Below the pieces are notes generated by a model. The model saw nothing but the letters and a program-made list of their open reading frames with translations, had not been told where the DNA came from and did not search any database. The position numbers and the translations under genes are program-made. Of a stretch of 64,000 nt of DNA, positions 1 to 8,746 are shown one piece after another (position 1 is the first letter of the stretch; each line of letters starts with the position of its first letter). Source of the stretch: Vibrio comitans (GTDB taxonomy: Bacteria > Pseudomonadota > Gammaproteobacteria > Enterobacterales > Vibrionaceae); assembly GCA_024346835.1 (NCBI GenBank), contig AP024866.1:2108001-2172000 (forward strand), read 5' to 3'.

Positions 1-768
1 CAGACCAAAGATGGTCTCGATAACAACCGAGCCTGTGATGATACCTACGAATGCAGGTCCCATGTATGAAACTACAGGTAGCAATGCTGGCTTAAGTGCG
101 TGCTTAATGATGATGTAACGGTAGCTAAGACCTTTCGCGCGAGCTGTACGGATAAAGTTACTGTTTAGCGTCTCAATCATTGAGCCACGAGTAATACGTG
201 CAAAGGTAGCCACGTATAGCAGCGACATACCGATAATCGGTAGTGCCATATACTGGAATGAGCCATCATTCCAACCACCAGCAGGTAGCCAGCCAAGGTT
301 GATAGAGAATAGGTAAATTAGTACGGGCGCCAACACGAAGGATGGCATTACCACCCCGAGCATGGCGGTGGCCATTATTCCGTAATCCAGCCAACTGTTC
401 TGCCGTAATGCCGCTATGGTGCCCACGGTGACACCCATAATCACGGTAAAGATGAAGGCAAGAAAACCTACTTTAGCCGATACAGGTAGCGCGTTAGCAA
501 CGAGTTCATTTACGGTGAAGTCTTTGTATTTGAATGACGGGCCAAAATCACCCGTTAGGATATTGGTTAGGTAAGTGGTGTATTGTTCAAATACAGGCTT
601 ATCCAAACCGTATTTAGCATTAATGTTCGCCATAACTTCCGGTGGAAGTGGGCGCTCACTAGAAAAAGGGTTACCTGGCGCAAAGCGCATCAGGAAGAAA
701 GACACGGTAATCAACACCAACAAGGTTGGTATTGCTTCAAATATCCGTTTCATAATGAATTTAAGCAT
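1..768 (-). CDS. oppB: Oligopeptide ABC transporter permease OppB (C-terminus outside window)
   Basis: Inner-membrane permease of the OppABCDF oligopeptide importer, partner of the binding protein OppA encoded just upstream. The reading frame stays open to the left edge, so the last part of the protein (about 50 residues by comparison with the E. coli family) is missing. The start MLKFIMKRIFEAIPT is the usual OppB N-terminus and a first membrane segment follows. Family signatures visible are APGNPF near residue 30, FGPSFKYKD near 95 and the permease EAA-like stretch RTARAKGL before residue 220. It is separated from oppA by 93 bases that hold a terminator-like hairpin, so it is probably transcribed at a lower level than oppA. 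Confidence 0.95.
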   Translation of the reverse strand, partial: MLKFIMKRIFEAIPTLLVLITVSFFLMRFAPGNPFSSERPLPPEVMANINAKYGLDKPVFEQYTTYLTNILTGDFGPSFKYKDFTVNELVANALPVSAKVGFLAFIFTVIMGVTVGTIAALRQNSWLDYGIMATAMLGVVMPSFVLAPVLIYLFSINLGWLPAGGWNDGSFQYMALPIIGMSLLYVATFARITRGSMIETLNSNFIRTARAKGLSYRYIIIKHALKPALLPVVSYMGPAFVGIITGSVVIETIFGL

Positions 769-791
769 AAACTCATCCATCCAGTCTGTGA

Positions 792-831
792 CAAAAAATT
801 AGACGCTGCATGTGTTTCCACATGCAGTGTC
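792..831 (-). terminator. Intra-operon attenuator between oppA and oppB
   Basis: Read on the minus strand, GACACTGCATGTG and CACATGCAGCGTC form a 13-bp stem with one mismatch and a 4-base loop, followed by a run of six T. It sits after the oppA stop and before the oppB start. Such partial terminators are a common way to make much more binding protein than permease; that role is inferred. Confidence 0.7.
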
Positions 832-861
832 TTTCATAGTTATTATTGTTTTAAGTAGGAA

Positions 862-2490
862 TTACTTAATGATGTACATATCTTTAGAGAACAGCTTGTC
901 TTCTGCGTTGTTGCTTGGGTAGCCGCCCACTTTTTCTGAAACTAGACGAGAAGTAACGTACTGGTAGATAGGCGCGATTGGCATATCTTTAGCTAGTTGC
1001 TTTTCTGCTTCTACGTAAATTGCTTCACGCTCAGCATCACTAGTTGCCGCCATAGCTTTCGCCATTAACGCATCGTAAGTTTCGCTGTGGTACTTAGGAT
1101 CGTTTGAGCTGTTGTTAGATTGCATTAGCGATAGGAAGCTTGATGCTTCGTTGTAATCGCCACACCAACCAGCACGAGTCACATCAAAGTTACCTTGACG
1201 ACGTGTATCTAGGTAAGTTTTCCACTCTTGGTTCTCAAGCGTTACTCTTACGCCAAGATCTTTAGCCCACATAGATTGTACTGCTGTAGCAATCTTCTTG
1301 TGGTTTTCAGATGTGTTGTAAAGAAGTGTAAACGTTAGAGGGTTGCTCTTATCAAAACCAGCTTCAGCTAGAAGCTCTTTTGCTTTAGCTACACGTTCTT
1401 TCTGAGAAAGTTTACCGTACTCAGGAAGCTCTGGGTTGAAGCCCGCAGTGATTTCAGGAGTTAGGAAGTAAGCTGGCTTTTGACCTTGACCTAGGATTAG
1501 GTTCGCGATTACGTCACGGTCGATAGTGTAAGACAGAGCTTCACGTACACGAACGTCATCGAATGGTGCTTTAGCATTGTTAAAGCCGTAGTAGTAAGAA
1601 CATAGGTTGCCCTTAACATCTACAGACTCTGGGTGTTCTTTCTTAAGGCGCTTGAAGTGCTCGATAGGCAGTTCGTTAGTGATTTGAATCTCGCCAGATA
1701 GGAAGCGGTTCATCTCAGCAACTTGGTTCTCAACCGGTAGGAAAGTTACCTTGTTAAGAACTGTGTTCTCGTTGTCCCAGTAGTTAGCGTTACGAACTAG
1801 CTCGATGCGCTCGTTTACTACCCACTTGTCCATAACGAATGCACCGTTACCAACGAAGTTTTCAGGCTTAGTCCATTGGTCACCAAACTTCTCAACAGTT
1901 CCACGGTGAACTGGCTTAACAGTGGTGTGACCCATCATCTTAACGAAGTATGGAACAGCTTGTTCTAGTTGAATTTCTAGAGTGTGCTCATCAAGAGCTT
2001 TAACACCTAGAGTTTCTTTGTCTTTCTTACCAGCAATGATCTCGTCTGCATTGACCATAGTGGTCATCTCTAGGTACCAAGAGTACGGAGAAGCAGTGTT
2101 TGGATCAACGGCACGCTTGAAGCTGTAAACGAAGTCTTCAGCTGTTACAGGGTCGCCATTTGACCATTTAGCATCTTTGCGAAGTTTGAAAGTGAAAGTT
2201 TTGTTGTCTGTCGTTTCCCAAGACTCAGCTACACCAGGGATAGTGTTGCCGTCTGCATCTTGGTTTACTAGGCCTTCAAGTAGGTCACGAATAACGTGAG
2301 ACTCAGGAACACCTTCAGTTTTATGCGGGTCGATCGAAGCAACCTCTGTACCGTTACCACGAACCAATTCCTGTACGGGAGCAAGCTCAGTACCTGCAGG
2401 AACATTAGCAGCAAGAGTAGCGAAAGAGGTGGTTGCCGCAGCTAGGCCCGCTCCAAGGATTAGAGCTTGGGTGATCTTATTTTTATACAT
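862..2490 (-). CDS. oppA: Periplasmic oligopeptide-binding protein OppA
   Basis: Solute-binding protein (SBP family 5) that captures peptides in the periplasm and hands them to OppBC. At 542 residues it matches the E. coli protein length (543). A Sec signal peptide is clear: charged start MYKNK, hydrophobic core, and an Ala-rich cleavage region near residue 28. Family motifs include VASIDPHKTEGVPESHV near residue 50, RDLLEGLV near 68 and the later AGWCGDYNEAS near residue 430. First gene of the opp operon, with a long upstream region and its own downstream attenuator. I chose the ATG because it gives a complete signal peptide. Confidence 0.96.
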   Translation of the reverse strand: MYKNKITQALILGAGLAAATTSFATLAANVPAGTELAPVQELVRGNGTEVASIDPHKTEGVPESHVIRDLLEGLVNQDADGNTIPGVAESWETTDNKTFTFKLRKDAKWSNGDPVTAEDFVYSFKRAVDPNTASPYSWYLEMTTMVNADEIIAGKKDKETLGVKALDEHTLEIQLEQAVPYFVKMMGHTTVKPVHRGTVEKFGDQWTKPENFVGNGAFVMDKWVVNERIELVRNANYWDNENTVLNKVTFLPVENQVAEMNRFLSGEIQITNELPIEHFKRLKKEHPESVDVKGNLCSYYYGFNNAKAPFDDVRVREALSYTIDRDVIANLILGQGQKPAYFLTPEITAGFNPELPEYGKLSQKERVAKAKELLAEAGFDKSNPLTFTLLYNTSENHKKIATAVQSMWAKDLGVRVTLENQEWKTYLDTRRQGNFDVTRAGWCGDYNEASSFLSLMQSNNSSNDPKYHSETYDALMAKAMAATSDAEREAIYVEAEKQLAKDMPIAPIYQYVTSRLVSEKVGGYPSNNAEDKLFSKDMYIIK

Positions 2491-2938
2491 GCATTAAACT
2501 CCAGTTTTTTATCGTTGCATCCATGAACTCTTTATTCTGACTTCAAGCCATTGTTTTTAAGTCACTTTGTATCCAGAAAGAAACTTAAAAAGCTAAAAGA
2601 CCATAAAGATTGGAAACAAAGTTACCATCCTTGAAAGTTTTTGCCATAAAAATGTATTCACGCAATTGCTAAATTGCTGTCTAGGTCAATATTCCAGAAC
2701 TAAATTTGGATTTACCGAAAAAGTTCAGTGATCTAACCTGCATTTTTTAAATGAAGAACACTTTGTTACATGATTTATCACCATTTAGTGATCCGAAGCA
2801 CAAAAACAACAGCCACAAGCAACAAATCAATAACTTAAAGCACACCAAAAGCAAACTAAACATTTAAATTTTTCACTTTTGGCGTGAGAGGTGAAAATCA
2901 TAAAGATATAAAAACAGCTAAATACTTATGATCTAGAT
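2491..2938. other. Long upstream region of oppA, no gene seen
   Basis: About 450 AT-rich bases between the oppA start and the moa operon terminator, with no open frame that looks coding. It should hold the oppA promoter and a long leader. A palindrome TGATCTAGATCA (2929-2940) resembles an FNR/CRP-family half-site pair, but it is about 440 bases from oppA and abuts the moa terminator, so its role is unclear. Confidence 0.5.
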
Positions 2939-2940
2939 CA

Positions 2941-2968
2941 AAAAAGCCCCTGTGTAATAAGGGGCTTT
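2941..2968 (-). terminator. Rho-independent terminator of the moa operon
   Basis: On the minus strand AAAGCCCC - TTATTACA - GGGGCTTT is followed by a T run. It lies about 50 bases downstream of the moaE stop. Confidence 0.9.
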
Positions 2969-3017
2969 AGCTTTCATTATTTTTGTGACCATTATCACAC
3001 AGGCGAATTTTGCAAGA

Positions 3018-3467
3018 TTATGACCAACGTTTCATAGAAATTTGATCAGATTCTCTGGCATCTAACCATCTTGAAGAGTCCTTCAGGCGCTCTTTTTTCC
3101 AAAATGGTGCCTTTGTTTTCAGAAAGTCCATAATGAACTCACAACCAGCAAACGCTGCGTCTCGGTGAGCACTGGACACGCCCACTAAAACAATCTGGTC
3201 GGCGATATCAAGGTCTCCAACGCGATGTATGATGGTAACCCTATCTAACGGCCAACGACGACGTGCTTCAGCACAGATCTCGTGCAAGGCCTTTTCCGTC
3301 ATTTCTGGATAATGTTGTAAGTTCAAGCCGATAACGTCATCACCGAGATTAAAATCTCGTACTTTTCCAACAAATGTAACTACAGCGCCGATAGATGAAG
3401 ACTCTGACAACAAGGCATACTCTTTGCCTAGGTCAAAATCTTGCTCTTGAACCAGTACTTTATCCAC
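3018..3467 (-). CDS. moaE: Molybdopterin synthase large (catalytic) subunit MoaE
   Basis: With thiocarboxylated MoaD, MoaE inserts the two dithiolene sulfurs into cyclic pyranopterin monophosphate to make molybdopterin in the cytoplasm. The 149-residue length is typical of the family. Motifs seen are GAVVTFVGKVRD near residue 28, HYPEMTEKAL near 52, HRVGDL near 81 and the catalytic Lys region KTKAPFWKKE near residue 117. Last gene of moaABCDE, one base from moaD, so translation is probably coupled. Confidence 0.97.
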   Translation of the reverse strand: MDKVLVQEQDFDLGKEYALLSESSSIGAVVTFVGKVRDFNLGDDVIGLNLQHYPEMTEKALHEICAEARRRWPLDRVTIIHRVGDLDIADQIVLVGVSSAHRDAAFAGCEFIMDFLKTKAPFWKKERLKDSSRWLDARESDQISMKRWS

Positions 3468-3468
3468 A

Positions 3469-3714
3469 TTAACCTCCCGTTACCGGCGGGAAGAAGGCTA
3501 CTTCATCTCCCGATTTAACGGTCGTATCTAATGGGACCATAGTGTGATTGACTGCAGCTAATAGCTTCCCAGACTCTAATGCTAGAGCCCATTTATCACC
3601 ACGTTCAATAAGTTGCTGTCTGATAGTATCTACCGAGGTCTCTGTACTCTCGATAGTAACTTCATCTTCACCGACAAGCTCTCGAACCTGAGCAAAGAAA
3701 ACAACCTTGATCAT
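3469..3714 (-). CDS. moaD: Molybdopterin synthase sulfur carrier subunit MoaD
   Basis: Ubiquitin-fold sulfur carrier of 81 residues. Its C-terminal Gly-Gly (PPVTGG) is activated by adenylation and converted to a thiocarboxylate that feeds MoaE. The family's FFPPVTGG terminus is intact. The start overlaps the moaC stop by 4 bases (ATGA-type overlap), consistent with translational coupling. Confidence 0.97.
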   Translation of the reverse strand: MIKVVFFAQVRELVGEDEVTIESTETSVDTIRQQLIERGDKWALALESGKLLAAVNHTMVPLDTTVKSGDEVAFFPPVTGG

Positions 3715-4190
3715 AACGTCGCCTCAAAGTGACCTGATTTGCCACCAGTCTTTTCTAGCAATCGAACCTGAGAAATCACAATGTCTTTTTGCACGGCTTT
3801 ACACATGTCGTAGATGGTTAAGGCTGCAACAGAGGCCGCAGTTAGGGCTTCCATTTCAACACCAGTCTTACCTGCCAGCTTACACGTTGATTCTATACGC
3901 ACCTGATTAGTCTCTTTCATTGGGGTTAATTGAACCTCAACTTTAGAGAGCAATAGAGGATGACAAAGTGGGATCAGATCCCAGGTTTTCTTGGCTGCTT
4001 GAATACCAGCGATACGAGCGGTAGCGAACACATCACCTTTGTGGTGATCACCACTTAAAATCAATGCGAGTGTCTGCTCTGACATAGTGACGATAGCTTC
4101 TGCCCTCGCCTCACGTACCGTGTCTGCTTTAGCAGACACATCGACCATATTCGCTTCGCCACTCTGGTTAATATGGGTTAATTCACTCAT
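3711..4190 (-). CDS. moaC: Cyclic pyranopterin monophosphate synthase MoaC
   Basis: Second step of molybdenum cofactor synthesis: MoaC converts the MoaA product 3',8-cH2GTP into cyclic pyranopterin monophosphate. The 159 residues are full length. Typical motifs are [14 protein letters not shown] near residue 15, LIPLCHPL near 74, [10 protein letters not shown] near 107 and [10 protein letters not shown] near 128, which include the Lys/His residues of the active site. It lies 6 bases after moaB and overlaps moaD. Confidence 0.97.
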   Translation of the reverse strand: MSELTHINQSGEANMVDVSAKADTVREARAEAIVTMSEQTLALILSGDHHKGDVFATARIAGIQAAKKTWDLIPLCHPLLLSKVEVQLTPMKETNQVRIESTCKLAGKTGVEMEALTAASVAALTIYDMCKAVQKDIVISQVRLLEKTGGKSGHFEATL

Positions 4191-4196
4191 CTATTG

Positions 4197-4709
4197 TTAC
4201 ATCCCAATATGCGGCATGAAGTTACATGGCTTATGGCGAGAATCCAATTGGTCTTTGATGATGCGAGTCCATGCGGTTCTACAAGCACCGGTTGAACCCG
4301 GCATTGCTAAGATAACGGTACGATTAGCAAAACCGCCTAGCGCACGTGATTGAATAGTAGAAGTGCCGATCTCTTCATACGAGACTGCGCGGAATAGCTC
4401 ACCAAACCCTTCAACTTGCTTGTCAAAAAGTGGAGCCAGCGCTTCTGGAGTAAAGTCTCTAGCTGTAAAGCCTGTGCCACCAGTAACTAAAATTGCATCT
4501 ACATTTTCATCAGCAATCCACTTAGAGACGATAGCGCGAATTTTATAAACATCATCAATAACGATTTGTTTGTCCGCTAATTTATGGCCTGTTTCTTTTA
4601 CCTGATCTGCCAGGTAACCACCACTCGTATCCGTTTCTTCTGTGCGAGTGTCTGATACAGTCAATACGGCAATGCTAGCCGGCGTAAAATCATTATGAGC
4701 GTGTCCCAT
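4197..4709 (-). CDS. moaB: Molybdopterin adenylyltransferase-like protein MoaB
   Basis: MogA/MoaB-fold protein that adenylylates molybdopterin before metal insertion, or supports this step in organisms that also carry MogA. The visible motifs are VSDTRTEETDTSGG near residue 20 and ILVTGGTGFTARD near residue 77, the pterin-binding TGGTG loop. The open frame extends three codons upstream to a TTG, but the ATG chosen here (MGHAHND) follows a GAGAG ribosome site and gives 170 residues, the E. coli length. Confidence 0.93.
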   Translation of the reverse strand: MGHAHNDFTPASIAVLTVSDTRTEETDTSGGYLADQVKETGHKLADKQIVIDDVYKIRAIVSKWIADENVDAILVTGGTGFTARDFTPEALAPLFDKQVEGFGELFRAVSYEEIGTSTIQSRALGGFANRTVILAMPGSTGACRTAWTRIIKDQLDSRHKPCNFMPHIGM

Positions 4710-4760
4710 TTCTCTCAATTCCTATGTACTGTTTAATGTAAATTAATAGTGTGACGAAGA

Positions 4761-5750
4761 TTAACCGCCGATCGATGCCAGGTGCGGTGTCGCCCCAGGA
4801 TTATTTTGATCAAGATGGTGGCTAATATCTTTAGTTTGTAGACCCTGCGATATGCGAGCAATCAATGCTTCTTCTTGCTCATCTTTTTGCATTAGGTCGC
4901 GAAGCTCTAAGCCCTCTTCACCAAACAGGCAAAGATGCAGCTTACCCATTGCTGATACACGTAGTCGATTACAAGTCGAACAGAAGCCTTTTTCGTATGG
5001 CATGATAAGGCCTATCTCCCCCTTATAATCAGGATGGATAAATACCTGAGCAGGTCCATCATTCACTTCTCGAAGCTTTAATATCCAACCATTGGCGATC
5101 AATTGATTTCGTATTGCTACCCCAGAAACATGGCGCTTATCAAACAGCTCATCCATTTCGCCGGTCTTCATCAACTCAATAAAACGCAGTTGGATCGGTT
5201 TATCTTTGATCCAGTTGAGGAATTGTGGCAATTGTTGGCTGTTGAGGTCTTTGAGTAAAACTACATTCACCTTAACCTGTTCATATCCCACTTCGAACGC
5301 GCGATCGATACCCGCCATAACATCATGAAATCGGTTCTGTCCCGTGATCTGATGGAATTGCTTAGGATCAAGGCTGTCTAGACTGACATTAATATGAGTA
5401 AGCCCAGCATCTTTCCAATCAGAAACTTGCTTAGCCATACGATAGCCGTTGGTGGTAGTGGCGATTTTGTCAATGCCCGGAGTCTCAGCAACGCTGTGCA
5501 CGATATCCGTAAAATCTCTACGCAGAGTGGGCTCACCACCAGTAATACGAACCTTGGTCGTACCACAATGGGCAAACGCTCTCACGACACGCTGTATCTC
5601 AGGGAGAGTGATAAAAGGGGGGCGTTTGCTCGCCTCTGGATGATATCCATCTGGCAAGCAATAATTGCACTTAAAGTTACATACATCGGTAACTGAAAGT
5701 CGCAAGTAATAAAACTTGCGATGAAAACTATCTTCGAATTGTTGAGTCAC
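4761..5750 (-). CDS. moaA: GTP 3',8-cyclase MoaA (radical SAM)
   Basis: First enzyme of molybdenum cofactor synthesis, a radical-SAM enzyme acting on GTP. The N-terminal CNFKCNYC (CxxxCxxC, near residue 24) binds the SAM-type 4Fe-4S cluster. The C-terminal [13 protein letters not shown] followed by LCLFGEEG holds the second cluster, and the protein ends in the conserved Gly-Gly tail needed for catalysis. Length 329 matches the E. coli enzyme. First gene of the operon, preceded by a structured leader that probably senses Moco. Confidence 0.97.
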   Translation of the reverse strand: MTQQFEDSFHRKFYYLRLSVTDVCNFKCNYCLPDGYHPEASKRPPFITLPEIQRVVRAFAHCGTTKVRITGGEPTLRRDFTDIVHSVAETPGIDKIATTTNGYRMAKQVSDWKDAGLTHINVSLDSLDPKQFHQITGQNRFHDVMAGIDRAFEVGYEQVKVNVVLLKDLNSQQLPQFLNWIKDKPIQLRFIELMKTGEMDELFDKRHVSGVAIRNQLIANGWILKLREVNDGPAQVFIHPDYKGEIGLIMPYEKGFCSTCNRLRVSAMGKLHLCLFGEEGLELRDLMQKDEQEEALIARISQGLQTKDISHHLDQNNPGATPHLASIGG

Positions 5751-5764
5751 AAAACACCTTTCCT

Positions 5765-5900
5765 AAATACGGGAGGCTACTCCATTTCTAGAGCAACCCT
5801 GGTGGCGAAATGCCACGGCCTAAATCACATATTGTTCTGCCCAAACGTTCACTCTTGGGAACACAGCGTCAAACTTAGTGAAGGAGACTCGGAGTTTTAC
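5765..5900 (-). promoter_or_regulatory. Probable Moco riboswitch in the moaA leader
   Basis: The 329-base gap before moaA contains a structured stretch read on the minus strand. ACTCC (5895-5891) can pair over a distance with GGAGT (5783-5779). A hairpin GTGGC-ATTTC-GCCAC spans 5816-5802, and CCCAA/TTGGG pair at 5859-5840. The position directly ahead of moaABCDE and the closing helices fit the Moco RNA motif known from gamma-proteobacterial moaA leaders. A covariance-model match was not run. Confidence 0.7.
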
Positions 5901-6079
5901 CCCTACAGTATAAACCATTTTTCGTAGGCGAATGCTAAAGCCTAAAGGAATGCAGGAACTTTTACCAAGATGAATGTTACAAAAGGCGCGTTCAATCAAG
6001 TTCATTCGCGCTAAATTTGGTCTAATCTAAAGATTCGGGTACATTTGCCCACTATTTCTAAGGAAAATAAGCGATTAGC

Positions 6080-6964
6080 GTGGAAATTTACTCATCAAAA
6101 AAAGTGGTAGCCATCGGTGGCGGACATGGTCTGGGCCGTATTTTGGCGGCTTTAAAAGATTTTGGAAGCAATGCAACGGGAATTGTAACCACCACAGATA
6201 ACGGCGGTTCTACTGGGCGTATTCGTTACTGCCAAGGCGGGATTGCCTGGGGCGATACCCGCAACTGTATCAATCAGTTAATTACAGAGCCCTCTATTAG
6301 CTCGATGATGTTTGAATATCGTTTCCGTGGTGCTGGAGAGCTTGATGGCCACAACCTAGGTAACTTGATCCTGACTGCAATGGATAACTTATCCGTTAGA
6401 CCGCTTGAAGCCATTAACTTGGTTCGTGAGATGCTTAAAGTGGACGTAAACATCTTACCTATGACCGAGCACCCTTCCGATTTAAGAGCGTTATCCACTA
6501 AGGGTAGCTGGGTAAAAGGTGAAACCAGCGTTGATGAGATGGAAGAAGACCTATTGAGACTGGACCTAGATCCTGAAGTTCCTGCCATTTGCGAATCGGT
6601 TGACGCGATTAAGCAGGCAGACGCCATTATTTTGGGGCCAGGCAGCTTTTTAACCAGTATCATGCCTCCCCTGTTATTACCTGAGATTGGTAGGGCGATT
6701 AAGGCCAATACTAATGCAAAAGTAATACTGATCGAAAATCTCAGCCCTGAATTTGGTCCTGCTGGGCGAATGGATTTGAGACAAAAACTGAACTGGATAG
6801 AGCGTGCTTGCCAAGGGCGTAAAATCGATGTGGTGTTGGGTGGTGCTCCTCATCCAGAATTAGAGGGGAAGTGGAACATAGTCACACGCGATCTTGCCTC
6901 ATTGAATAGGGGTTGGCGACACGATCGCGAGAAACTACGCCTAGCCGTTTTAGAACAGCTGTAA
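6080..6964 (+). CDS. YvcK/GlmR-type gluconeogenesis factor (CofD-like fold)
   Basis: Cytoplasmic protein of the YvcK/YbhK family. B. subtilis homologues bind UDP-sugars and steer carbon to cell-wall precursors; the function in proteobacteria is less clear. The 294-residue protein has the family's N-terminal VVAIGGGHGLGRIL (residues 9-22), TTTDNGGSTGRIR near residue 38, GHNLGN near 90 and LGPGSFLTSI near residue 187. It starts with GTG, preceded by AAGGA. The gene is usually next to moaA and luxOU in vibrios. It converges with luxU, with only 7 bases between the stops. Confidence 0.88.
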   Translation: MEIYSSKKVVAIGGGHGLGRILAALKDFGSNATGIVTTTDNGGSTGRIRYCQGGIAWGDTRNCINQLITEPSISSMMFEYRFRGAGELDGHNLGNLILTAMDNLSVRPLEAINLVREMLKVDVNILPMTEHPSDLRALSTKGSWVKGETSVDEMEEDLLRLDLDPEVPAICESVDAIKQADAIILGPGSFLTSIMPPLLLPEIGRAIKANTNAKVILIENLSPEFGPAGRMDLRQKLNWIERACQGRKIDVVLGGAPHPELEGKWNIVTRDLASLNRGWRHDREKLRLAVLEQL

Positions 6965-6971
6965 ATTGCTC

Positions 6972-7331
6972 CTAGTGAAGTTGGGCTTGTAGTTGCTCCA
7001 ACTTAAACACAGTGCGCCGAAGTAGTGAGATCAGCTCAAAACATTGGCTATCAAACTCTTGTAGCAGTTGTTGTTTATAAAAGGCATCCATTTCCGTGGC
7101 CTTTTCTGCAAGTAAGGTAGCGCCAAAGCTTGGTGCGCTACCTTTTATCGCATGGCACGTACGAGCAATCATCTCTCTATTCTCTTCGCTGACTGCTATT
7201 CCTTCAATTTGACCAATATATTGCTGAAGCTCTTGTTTGAAGATATCGAGTAAGGCTGGCATAGCCTCCACACCCACCTGTGCACGCAAGCTAGTAATTT
7301 TATCGCTTTGCAACAGATTTAGTTCATCCAC
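6972..7331 (-). CDS. luxU: Phosphorelay protein LuxU (HPt domain)
   Basis: Single-domain histidine phosphotransfer protein that passes phosphate from quorum-sensing hybrid kinases (LuxN/LuxPQ/CqsS type) to LuxO. The phospho-accepting His is in [14 protein letters not shown], near residue 60 of 119. Its start overlaps the end of luxO by 8 bases, so the two are translated as a unit. Confidence 0.94.
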   Translation of the reverse strand: MDELNLLQSDKITSLRAQVGVEAMPALLDIFKQELQQYIGQIEGIAVSEENREMIARTCHAIKGSAPSFGATLLAEKATEMDAFYKQQLLQEFDSQCFELISLLRRTVFKLEQLQAQLH

Positions 7332-8727
7332 GCCCTTTCTCCCATTTTTCTAGTTTTCTGTAGAGTGTTGATGCACTGACATCCAGTTCAGTGGCGGCTG
7401 CAGGTATGCTACCACCGCACAGCTCGATGGCTCGTTCTATGGTTCTTCGTTCCACTACAGCCAACGGCACTATCTTTTTACTATCGTCACTTTGCTCAGG
7501 GTCTATAAACTGATCAATAGCCTCTTCTGAATATGATGCGACTTTGAATCGGTCTAAGGGAGAAGGCAACATGTCCATTTTCACCTCTTCCCCTTCATTG
7601 AGAACCACAATATTGCGAATCACATTTTGTAGCTGACGCACATTACCCGGCCACGGATAAGCAACGAAGTGACGAAGTACCTCTTCGTTAAATTTGCCAA
7701 ACTGCTTGTTCTCTTCAAGGGAGGTAAAACCGAGTAAAGAGTACGCAATTTCAACAATGTCATCACCTCGATCTCTCAGCGGTGGCAGATGCAACGGGAT
7801 AACGTAGAGGCGGTAATACAGGTCCTCACGAAAACGCCCTCTCTTTACCTCTTGCCATGGATCTTTGTTAGTCGCACAGACAAAGCGTACATCAACCGCA
7901 CTGAGCTTTGATGAGCCTACCTTTTGGTATGTACCGGTCTGAATAAAGCGCAGTAATTTGGTCTGTAAGTCCAAATCCATTTCGCATAATTCGTCTAGAA
8001 ATAGAGTACCGCCGTCAGCTAACTCTGCAGCCCCTTTTCGATCCGTTGCCGCCCCTGTAAATGCACCTTTTACGTGGCCAAACAATTCACTTTCAATAAG
8101 ATCTTTAGGAATAGCCGCACAGTTCAATGCGATAAAGGGTTCCGTGCTTCGATTACTGACAGAATGTATAGCCTCAGCACAGACCTCTTTGCCCGTTCCA
8201 CTTTCGCCAGTAATAAAGATACTGGCTTTACTGGATGCCGCCGAGTCTATGGTTTTATAAACCTTTTGCATGCTAGCACTAGAGCCAATAAAGCCTTGAT
8301 ATTGGTTTATCTCTCCTAGAACATCATGCTTGCCATTTTGAGTTTGGTGTATCGCTTTAGATACTGTGATGCGGAGCTGATCCGCTTCACATGGCTTAAT
8401 CAAAAAATCATGAGCACCGGCTCTCATCGCCTCAACTGCAACCTCAATTGAGCCATGTGCAGTCATAAAGATAACGGGAACTTTAGGCGCTCTAGCTCGC
8501 ACCTTTTTCAATACGTCCATCCCTGTCATATCAGGCAGGCGCAGATCCAGCAACATAAGATCAATCGGCTGCTGCTCTAGGTGCTCTAATGCAGCCTCAC
8601 CACTAGAGACTATTTGAATATCTAAATTCAATGTTGATAGATAAGTCTGATATAAGGTCGCTACTGAAAGCGTGTCCTCTACCATCAACAATCTCAACTG
8701 CTTGTTTGCTATTTTATTTTTTGACAT
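7324..8727 (-). CDS. luxO: Quorum-sensing response regulator LuxO (sigma-54 activator)
   Basis: At low cell density phosphorylated LuxO and sigma-54 switch on Qrr small RNAs. Domains in order: receiver (about 10-125) with phospho-Asp near residue 61 in [16 protein letters not shown]+ domain with Walker A GESGTGKE near 175 and the sigma-54 contact loop GAFTGA near 222; and a C-terminal Fis-type helix-turn-helix ([20 protein letters not shown]). All key residues are present. The gap to uvrB upstream is only about 20 bases, which is unusual (see findings). Length 467. Confidence 0.96.
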   Translation of the reverse strand: MSKNKIANKQLRLLMVEDTLSVATLYQTYLSTLNLDIQIVSSGEAALEHLEQQPIDLMLLDLRLPDMTGMDVLKKVRARAPKVPVIFMTAHGSIEVAVEAMRAGAHDFLIKPCEADQLRITVSKAIHQTQNGKHDVLGEINQYQGFIGSSASMQKVYKTIDSAASSKASIFITGESGTGKEVCAEAIHSVSNRSTEPFIALNCAAIPKDLIESELFGHVKGAFTGAATDRKGAAELADGGTLFLDELCEMDLDLQTKLLRFIQTGTYQKVGSSKLSAVDVRFVCATNKDPWQEVKRGRFREDLYYRLYVIPLHLPPLRDRGDDIVEIAYSLLGFTSLEENKQFGKFNEEVLRHFVAYPWPGNVRQLQNVIRNIVVLNEGEEVKMDMLPSPLDRFKVASYSEEAIDQFIDPEQSDDSKKIVPLAVVERRTIERAIELCGGSIPAAATELDVSASTLYRKLEKWEKGRG

Positions 8728-8746
8728 TCGCTATACAACCTAACCC

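Noticed and set aside
2929..2940. TGATCTAGATCA as an FNR site controlling oppA
   Set aside because: Too far from oppA and adjacent to a terminator; kept only as a note.
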